Source of the DNA: Desulfosarcina widdelii | GTDB lineage: Bacteria; Desulfobacterota; Desulfobacteria; Desulfobacterales; Desulfosarcinaceae | DNA length: 64,000 bases | Assembly (NCBI RefSeq): GCF_009688965.1 | Contig: NZ_AP021875.1 | Location: 6,634,001 to 6,698,000, forward strand | Direction of reading: 5' to 3' | In this document: piece after piece, positions 58,802 through 64,000 of the stretch | Layout: each line of letters starts with the position of its first letter | Numbering within the stretch: the stretch's first letter is position 1 | Notes under the pieces: generated by a model | Told to the model about the DNA's origin: nothing | Seen by the model: only the letters and a program-made list of their open reading frames with translations | The model's database searches: none | Position numbers and translations under genes: made by a program

Positions 58802-60763
58802 GTGGATCAATTATACGATGCGGGCACCATCGAGGCGGTCGCACGCCTGAAAGATGCGGCGGTGCGCCTGTCCGATTTGCTGGTGCTGGACTGCCGACCG
58901 GCTGTAGATGCCTGGCAGCAGGCGGTCGAGGCCCGTCTATTGCCCCGGCTCAAGCCAGATTTCCCGCTGGTGGCAGCTATTTGCGGGGGCGGCTCCTCGG
59001 GGAAATCCACCCTGTTCAACGCCCTTGTCGGCCGGCCGCTCTCGCCCACCGGGGGCCGGGCGGGGATCAACCGCCGTCCCCTCATTGCGATCAGCACCCA
59101 ATACAAAGAACAGCCTGGGGTTGCCGAAGCCCTGGTCGACCCCTTTGGCTGCGCGCCGAAGCTGCTGGAGGCCGCGGAAGAGCTGGCCTCGCCCGGCGAT
59201 CCGCTGCTGTGTTACGAAAAGAGTCTTCCTCCGGGACTGGCCCTGTTGGATACGCCCGATTTCGACACCGGCGCCGGCGGCAGTTACCAGAACCGGGAGA
59301 TGGCCGAGCGATCCCTGAGCGCGGCCGACGTGCTGATCTACATCTTCACCAACGCCAACTACAACAACCGGGATAACACCGATTTCATTGCCCGCATGCT
59401 GACGACTGTGGGCACCCGCAACAGTTTTTTGGTCTACCGGGTCTACCCATCCTTCAGCGACGAAGAGGTCCTCGACCATGCCGGCACCGTGGCGCGCAAC
59501 CTCTATGGCGAAGGTGCCGAACGGCATGTGTTGGGGGTTTATCGTGCCGGTGAGGACAATCGGGTGGCCGCCGGCGAGCGATCGGTGGGCGTCGTGCCGA
59601 CGGGCGACAGCCGGGTCGGACTCATGGAAGCGCTGTCCCAGATGGATCCCCGGCAGGTTAAAGGGGAACTGCATCGGTCGATTTTCACGGATGTGGTCCA
59701 CCAGGGGCGGGGCTTTGCCGAAGAGGTCCGGCAGGCAAACGAACACCTGGCCGCATACCTGGAAGGGTTGCGCGCGATTCAGCGCAGTTTTGTTCAGGAG
59801 GCGCTGAGCCATCTTCCCATGGACGCGGTCGTTCGCCGTTTTTCCCAGATCTGGCGGGACACCGATCCCGCCCACGTCAAATTCATGCGCAAAACCGGGC
59901 AGGTGGTGGAAGGCCCCCTGCAACTGGCCCTGCGGGCGGCCAAATGGATTCGCGGCCGCAAGTCCGGAAAGAAGGCGACCCTTCCCGAGGGTGTCGCAGC
60001 TGCGGCCATGGAGGCCGATCTGGTCCAGGCGGCCAACGGGCTGCGCAAGGCGTCGGTGGATCCGGAATTGACGATCCGGCTTTCCCGGTCCGATCCGGCG
60101 GTCGATCAAATGCGCGAACGAATCCGGCGGCTGCCGAAACACGCTGAGGCGGCCGAAACATCGACCCAGGGCGACACGGCAACCTTCCGGATTCCATTGC
60201 CACCCGCCCTTGCCGCAACCCAAGAAGCCCTGCGCAGCGCGAACTGGTCGGTGTCCCTCGAGGACATGCTGGCCCGGCAGGATGCCCCGGGCGGCCTCAC
60301 TGGAGAGCTGGAAGAGGAGCTGCAGCGGCTGGTCCGCGAGCAGCGCGCCCGCATGACCACCTTCGACCAGATCCGCCAAACCTTCGCGGCCATGCTCAAC
60401 ATCATCCCGGCCACCGCCGCAGTGACTTACGTCCTGCACACGGGGGACCCGGTGGGCGCCGTCGGCATCAAGGTCAAACTGGCCGGCCTGTTCGGTCTCA
60501 ACGACCTGTATGCCCTGGTCGCCATTCCGGCTACGGCGGGGATGAAAAAGGCGGATTTAAAGCAATTGGAAGCCCTGCTGGCCCCGGTGGCTCGGGCCTG
60601 GCTGACCCACAAATTGATGGCCATCGAGGCCCTGTTCGAAGAGAAGATCACCGGCGCGCTATTGCAAAAGGGACAGGTTGTGTCAGCGGCGGCCGCAGAT
60701 GACATCCAACAAATGGATCAAAGCCTGGCCCATTGCGGCCGGGCACTGGAGAAGATGGCATGA
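58802..60763 (+). CDS. Dynamin-like / ribosome-type large GTPase, first of a tandem pair
   Basis: 653 aa from GTG 58802 (AAAGGAGG upstream). G1 motif ICGGGSSGKSTLFNALVG (about 61-78), G3 LLDTPDFDTGAG (about 149-160). The rest is mostly helical, with a late hydrophobic part (FAAMLNIIPATAAVTYVLHT) that could enter a membrane, a layout like bacterial dynamin-like proteins. The G4 motif (N/TKxD) is not obvious. Its stop overlaps the start of the second GTPase gene, so the two are probably made together and may form a heteromer. Target unknown. Confidence 0.78.
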   Translation: MDQLYDAGTIEAVARLKDAAVRLSDLLVLDCRPAVDAWQQAVEARLLPRLKPDFPLVAAICGGGSSGKSTLFNALVGRPLSPTGGRAGINRRPLIAISTQYKEQPGVAEALVDPFGCAPKLLEAAEELASPGDPLLCYEKSLPPGLALLDTPDFDTGAGGSYQNREMAERSLSAADVLIYIFTNANYNNRDNTDFIARMLTTVGTRNSFLVYRVYPSFSDEEVLDHAGTVARNLYGEGAERHVLGVYRAGEDNRVAAGERSVGVVPTGDSRVGLMEALSQMDPRQVKGELHRSIFTDVVHQGRGFAEEVRQANEHLAAYLEGLRAIQRSFVQEALSHLPMDAVVRRFSQIWRDTDPAHVKFMRKTGQVVEGPLQLALRAAKWIRGRKSGKKATLPEGVAAAAMEADLVQAANGLRKASVDPELTIRLSRSDPAVDQMRERIRRLPKHAEAAETSTQGDTATFRIPLPPALAATQEALRSANWSVSLEDMLARQDAPGGLTGELEEELQRLVREQRARMTTFDQIRQTFAAMLNIIPATAAVTYVLHTGDPVGAVGIKVKLAGLFGLNDLYALVAIPATAGMKKADLKQLEALLAPVARAWLTHKLMAIEALFEEKITGALLQKGQVVSAAAADDIQQMDQSLAHCGRALEKMA

Positions 60764-62520
60764 TGGACAACCAGAAGGCTGCCCTGCGGGCCATGGGAGA
60801 ATTGGAAACCGCTCGGGCCGACATCCAGGATCTGGTCGAGACCATGGAGCGGCTTTCCTTGTGGCGGCCGGCCGCCGGACTGAAAAAATCCTGTCAGGCG
60901 GCCCTGGGCATCCTGGACCGCCTGGCCGAGCGGCTGGACCGCAAGTTGGTGATCACCCTGGTCGGCCCCTGCGGGTCGGGAAAATCCACCCTGCTCAATG
61001 CCCTGGCCGGTGTGGACGACCTCTCGTCGTCCGGGCATCGACGGCCCACCACCCAGAATGTGGTGGCTTTTTGCCGGCAGCCGGAAGACGCCCGACAGTT
61101 GGCCGAGCAACTGGACGCCGAGGACCTGCGAATCCGCACCCGCGAAGGGGCGAACGGGTTGGAAAACGTGATTCTCATCGACACCCCGGATACGGACAGC
61201 ACCCACCAGGAGCGCCACATCCCCCTGGTCCGCCAGGCCATCGGCCTGTCCGACGTGCTGATCTGCGTGTTCGACGGTGAGAATCCCAAGCGCCGGGATC
61301 ACACGGATTTTTTGGCCCCCTATGTGCGGCTTTTCAGCGGTTCCAGCCTGGTGGTGGCGGTCAACAAGTGCGACCGGTTGGACGAAAAAGAGCTGACCGA
61401 CACCATCATGCCCGAGTTTGCCGATTATATCCGCAAAGCCTGGTCGGTGGAGCCGGCAGCCATTTTCTGCCTTTCCGCCCGGAGCCATCTGCAGCATCCC
61501 GGATGGGACCCGGATGCCGGGCCCAAACATGGCCGGGACCAGTTCGGCCAGTTGCAGCGCCTGATCCGGGAGACCTTCAACGCCTCCCGTTTTTCCGTGG
61601 ACCGCCGGCTGGAAAACGCCCGCAGCATTCGGGACGATCTTCACAACAGCGTGCGCGAAGAAGCGGGAAAGGAGAGCAAGGCTTTAAAAGCGGCCATGGG
61701 CCGGATTTCCGCCTGCGAAACCGAAGCCATGGGGCGGGCCATGGAGGCTTTCCGCAGCGGCGGCGGCCAGCTCTCTTTGGGAATCAACGTACGGCTCTAT
61801 CAGCAGTTGGCCCAGCGATGGCTGGGGCCGGTGGGCTGGCTGGTGGCGGTCTGGACCCGGATCCTGGTTTTCGGAACGGGCCTTGCCGCCCTACTGCGTT
61901 TCGGCAATCCCGTCCGCCAGCTTTTCGGGGCCGTTTCCGTGGTCCGGCGCCATGCGGAATCCAAAAAGGCCCTGAATGCAGCCGATCAGGGCGCCGGCGC
62001 TTCCCTGGCCCTGCTGCGCTATGACGACACCATTGCCCGCGCCTGGCCCGAAATTGCGGAAAAACTGATCGACGCCCGTTTTGCGCCGGCCGTGCGGGAG
62101 GCGCAGCGCGCGCCGGGCCATGGCGATCAGGTGGGGCAGCGCCTCGAACAGATCTGGAACGATGTGCTGGAAAGGGAGCTTTCTAATGCAGGCCGACGTC
62201 TGAGCGGCGGACTGCTGCAACTGCTGTTCAACCTACCGGTTCTGGGTGTGCTGGGGTATGTGGGCTGGCTGACGGCGTTGAACTTCTTTACGGGAAATAT
62301 TCTTTCCAGCAATTTTTTCCTGCACGCGTTCTGGACCATTGTTCTGGTCCTGTTCCTCAGCTTCTTCCTGCTGCAGGGCGTCATCCGCCTGGCGGCGGGC
62401 AAGGAGAAACTTGTCGCGCGGGTGTTCGATGGGGTTCAGCGGGATCTGGATGGAGAGAATCGCATCGAGGAAAGTCCGGTTTGGCGGCAGGTGAGAATGA
62501 TTCAGGAATTAGGGAATTGA
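60760..62520 (+). CDS. Dynamin-like large GTPase, second of a tandem pair, membrane-anchored
   Basis: 586 aa from ATG 60760, inside the ATGATGG that overlaps the TGA of the first gene. G1 LVGPCGSGKSTLLNALAG (about 61-78), G3 ILIDTPDTDSTHQE, G4 VAVNKCDRLD. A middle helical stretch with a hydrophobic segment (WLVAVWTRILVFGTGLAALL) and two C-terminal helices (FNLPVLGVLGYVGWLTALNF; AFWTIVLVLFLSFFLLQGVI) anchor it in the membrane. Its G domain is complete, unlike that of the first protein. Function is probably in membrane remodelling or division. Confidence 0.8.
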   Translation: MMDNQKAALRAMGELETARADIQDLVETMERLSLWRPAAGLKKSCQAALGILDRLAERLDRKLVITLVGPCGSGKSTLLNALAGVDDLSSSGHRRPTTQNVVAFCRQPEDARQLAEQLDAEDLRIRTREGANGLENVILIDTPDTDSTHQERHIPLVRQAIGLSDVLICVFDGENPKRRDHTDFLAPYVRLFSGSSLVVAVNKCDRLDEKELTDTIMPEFADYIRKAWSVEPAAIFCLSARSHLQHPGWDPDAGPKHGRDQFGQLQRLIRETFNASRFSVDRRLENARSIRDDLHNSVREEAGKESKALKAAMGRISACETEAMGRAMEAFRSGGGQLSLGINVRLYQQLAQRWLGPVGWLVAVWTRILVFGTGLAALLRFGNPVRQLFGAVSVVRRHAESKKALNAADQGAGASLALLRYDDTIARAWPEIAEKLIDARFAPAVREAQRAPGHGDQVGQRLEQIWNDVLERELSNAGRRLSGGLLQLLFNLPVLGVLGYVGWLTALNFFTGNILSSNFFLHAFWTIVLVLFLSFFLLQGVIRLAAGKEKLVARVFDGVQRDLDGENRIEESPVWRQVRMIQELGN

Positions 62521-62580
62521 GGGATTGCAGGAGCGGCTTGCAGCCGCGATCAATTCCATAATTCCTCAATCCCTCAATTC
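62514..62580. terminator. Bidirectional hairpin between the GTPase and aminotransferase genes
   Basis: A perfect 14-bp outer stem, GAATTGAGGGATTG (62514-62527) with its complement at 62567-62580, encloses an inner GCGGCT-TGC-AGCCGC hairpin (62533-62547). The arms are built from the heptamer/octamer-like words GGAATTA, GGGAATT, TCAATCCC. Both convergent genes use the arms for their last codons (GTPase stop 62520, aminotransferase stop at 62566). A clear joint terminator for facing genes. Confidence 0.7.
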
Positions 62581-63396
62581 AGTATGCTTTTTCATCTCCT
62601 CCATGAGCTGTCGGGTGCGCGGTCCCGGCCGGCCGTTGGCAATGGTCCGATCATCCACTTTGACCACCGGAACGATGCCCTTGCTGGTGCCGGTGATGAA
62701 AACCTCGTCGGCTGCCAGCAGTTCGGTGCGGGAAAGATCCCGGATGTCGATGGGAAACAGCTCACCGGCCAGTTCCAGTACCACCTTGCGCGTTACGCCG
62801 GACAGGATGCCCCGACCGGGCGTGACCAGCTTGTCTCCCGCGAAGGCGAAAATATTGGCCGTGGTGCACTCTAAAGCCAGGCCGTTGCGATCGATGTACA
62901 GTGCCTCGATGGCATCTTCGGCGGCCGCTTTTTTCAGGGCCAGGCTGGCCGAGATATAGTCGATGCTCTTGGCGCCGGGGATGGGCCGCTCCACTTCCCA
63001 GGAGATGATCTTGACGCCGTCGGTGTACCACTTTTCGGGAAGCTTGGGGATCGGCGAAACCAGCACCAGCAGCCGCGGCGTTCCCGACGGGGTCATGAAG
63101 TCGCGGCTCGGCCCGCCGGTGACCACGATGCGGATATTGGCTTCGGGGATATCGTTTCTGGCCAGGGTCTGTTTGACGATCCCGGCGATTTCGTCGTGGG
63201 TCCAGGGCAGCGCCAGGTCGATCTTGCGGGCCGAATTTTCCAGCCGGTCGATATGGGCATCCAGAAAATAGGGCTTGCCGTCGTAGGTCCGCAGCAGATC
63301 GAACACGCCGATGCCGCGTAAGAGGGCCAGGTCATCCACGGGGATGACCGCCTCTTCCGCTGGCACGAATTTGCCATCGATATAATAGATCGCCAC
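62566..63396 (-). CDS. Class IV aminotransferase (D-alanine/branched-chain type)
   Basis: 276 aa starting at GTG 63396, chosen because GGGGAGGA lies four bases upstream and the protein then begins VAIYYIDGKFVPAEEAVIPV as in the family; an in-frame TTG at 63435 is less likely. PLP lysine in GAKSIDYISASLALKKAAAE, then ALECTTANIFAF and GRGILSGVTRKVVLEL. It transfers amino groups between a 2-oxo acid and a D-amino acid or branched-chain amino acid; which one cannot be decided here. Confidence 0.88.
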   Translation of the reverse strand: MAIYYIDGKFVPAEEAVIPVDDLALLRGIGVFDLLRTYDGKPYFLDAHIDRLENSARKIDLALPWTHDEIAGIVKQTLARNDIPEANIRIVVTGGPSRDFMTPSGTPRLLVLVSPIPKLPEKWYTDGVKIISWEVERPIPGAKSIDYISASLALKKAAAEDAIEALYIDRNGLALECTTANIFAFAGDKLVTPGRGILSGVTRKVVLELAGELFPIDIRDLSRTELLAADEVFITGTSKGIVPVVKVDDRTIANGRPGPRTRQLMEEMKKHTELRD

Positions 63397-63450
63397 ACCA
63401 TCCTCCCCGAAATACGATTTATGAACCTTTTCCAATCGTAGTTATCATAG

Positions 63451-63589
63451 TGCCATCCAGAAATAGGAGAATTTGGCCGAGATCGAGGCGCACGAAAAAT
63501 TTTACCGCAGTCATATGGTTGATATTTCGAGGATAAAATTTTTCGCGCAACAAAGATATCGGGCGAATTGGCCATTTCTAGGTGAGCGC
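63451..63589 (-). repeat. Dispersed 139-bp inverted-repeat element, copy 4
   Basis: It lies in the opposite orientation to copies 1-3. The left end TGCCATCCAGAAATAGG and internal blocks GATCGAGGCGCACGAAAAAT and CGCGCAACAAAGATATCGG match the complement of copies 2 and 3. Flanking octamers TATCATAG and TATCCTAA agree at six of eight positions, consistent with a decayed target duplication. It is upstream of the aminotransferase gene. Confidence 0.85.
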
Positions 63590-63925
63590 TATCCTAACAC
63601 CATCGACGGTTGCGTCTCAACCCATAACCGTATTCCGTGTTTCGGATTGGGTGGTCTCCGATGGCGATGCCCTGACGTAGGGGCGAAAAATCTTTCGCCC
63701 CTACACCCCCTATAAATTTTGATGGGAAGGGCAACGCTGATTGACTGAGGCGGGGATAAACATCGCCACTAAGCTCTGAGGCGTGGCCTATAATTCGCTT
63801 TATCAAAAATGCTTCTCCGTGCATCGCGGCGCAAGGGGTTTTGACAGATCTTCGAAATCGGGTTATGTCAGCCGGATTCGATTTTCAGATCGCAACCGGC
63901 GCTGCCCCGAAGATAGGAGAACCAT
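63590..63925. other. Intergenic region with a 12-bp perfect hairpin
   Basis: No gene. GTAGGGGCGAAA (63677-63688), loop AATC, and its complement TTTCGCCCCTAC (63693-63704) form a strong hairpin of a kind often dispersed between genes. The region also holds the upstream sequence of the acetyltransferase gene at 63926. Confidence 0.6.
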
Positions 63926-64000
63926 ATGGAACCGATTGAAATTGTCGAAGCCGATCTTAATCGCGACGATCACCAGCGCAGCGTCCTGGAACTGATCGAT
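63926..64000 (+). CDS. N-terminal fragment of a GNAT-family acetyltransferase
   Basis: 25 codons before the window ends. The start is set by AGGAGA seven bases before ATG 63926. MEPIEIVEADLNRDDHQRSV followed by LELID matches the start of GNAT proteins whose N-terminus reads xxDLxxxxHxxxxLxLLDxY. Identification rests on this short piece only. Confidence 0.5.
   Translation, partial: MEPIEIVEADLNRDDHQRSVLELID

Noticed and set aside
58937..60439. 500-codon minus-strand open frame
   Set aside because: Mirror of the first GTPase gene.

Overview
The window looks like a chromosomal segment of an anaerobic, respiring Desulfobacterota (delta-proteobacterial) bacterium, probably a Desulfobacteraceae/Desulfosarcina-like sulfate reducer. 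This is inferred from gene content: a membrane CCG/heme-type ETF:quinone oxidoreductase, a corrinoid protein with MttB-family methyltransferases, a Mop-type molybdenum hydroxylase next to DVU_1557/DVU_1558-like redox proteins, a B12-dependent ribonucleotide reductase, and GC-rich coding sequence with many intergenic palindromes. No rRNA, tRNA or CRISPR array was recognised.

Region 1 (1-21250) is a quaternary-amine / N-methyl amino acid catabolic island. A plus-strand unit (486-9032) encodes a dimethylglycine-dehydrogenase-like flavoenzyme with a GcvT folate domain, EtfB, EtfA, a membrane Fe-S protein, a small protein and a divergent MttB with an N-terminal extension. A facing minus-strand unit (20140 down to 9043) encodes a second MttB (non-pyrrolysine type), PutA, a hypothetical protein, a molybdenum hydroxylase, a dicluster/CCG oxidoreductase, a zinc-ribbon protein and the corrinoid protein. 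The units converge with 10 bp between their stops. A FadR-type regulator lies just upstream of the second unit, and the tail of a Fis-type (probably sigma-54) activator lies at the left edge. The simplest reading is stepwise demethylation of a betaine. PutA beside the second MttB points to proline betaine: B12-dependent demethylation to N-methylproline, flavin/folate-dependent demethylation to proline with electrons passed through ETF to quinone, then proline to glutamate.

Region 2 (21400-32600) holds housekeeping and export genes: a lipoprotein with an HExxH motif, NrdJ, glycerol-3-phosphate dehydrogenase, and a tripartite RND pump (permease and adaptor on minus, outer-membrane factor divergent on plus).

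Region 3 (32600-46900) is patchier and in places AT-richer. It has cupins, a class III cyclase/TolB/TPR protein preceded by a frameshifted DUF1059 relic, a tartrate-dehydrogenase-like enzyme, a rhomboid-like protein lacking the usual serine, three acetyltransferases, an amidohydrolase/flavoprotein/cupin/binding-protein cluster, a CNNM protein, and an IS4-family element that has split a small STAS-like gene. Its 11-bp target duplication is visible and the original reading frame can be rebuilt.

Region 4 (47000-64000) is core: NadB, SH3 protein, DUF1178, RecD2-like helicase, GmhB, RlpA, a proteostasis group (Lon, Hsp20, HtpX), two overlapping dynamin-like GTPase genes and a class IV aminotransferase.

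The main structure outside the genes is repetitive: a 139-bp inverted-repeat element in four copies (one with a perfect 8-bp target duplication), three further long palindromes at gene junctions, and degenerate tandem repeats of period seven at several gene ends, one of which is translated as the C-terminus of the RecD2-like helicase.
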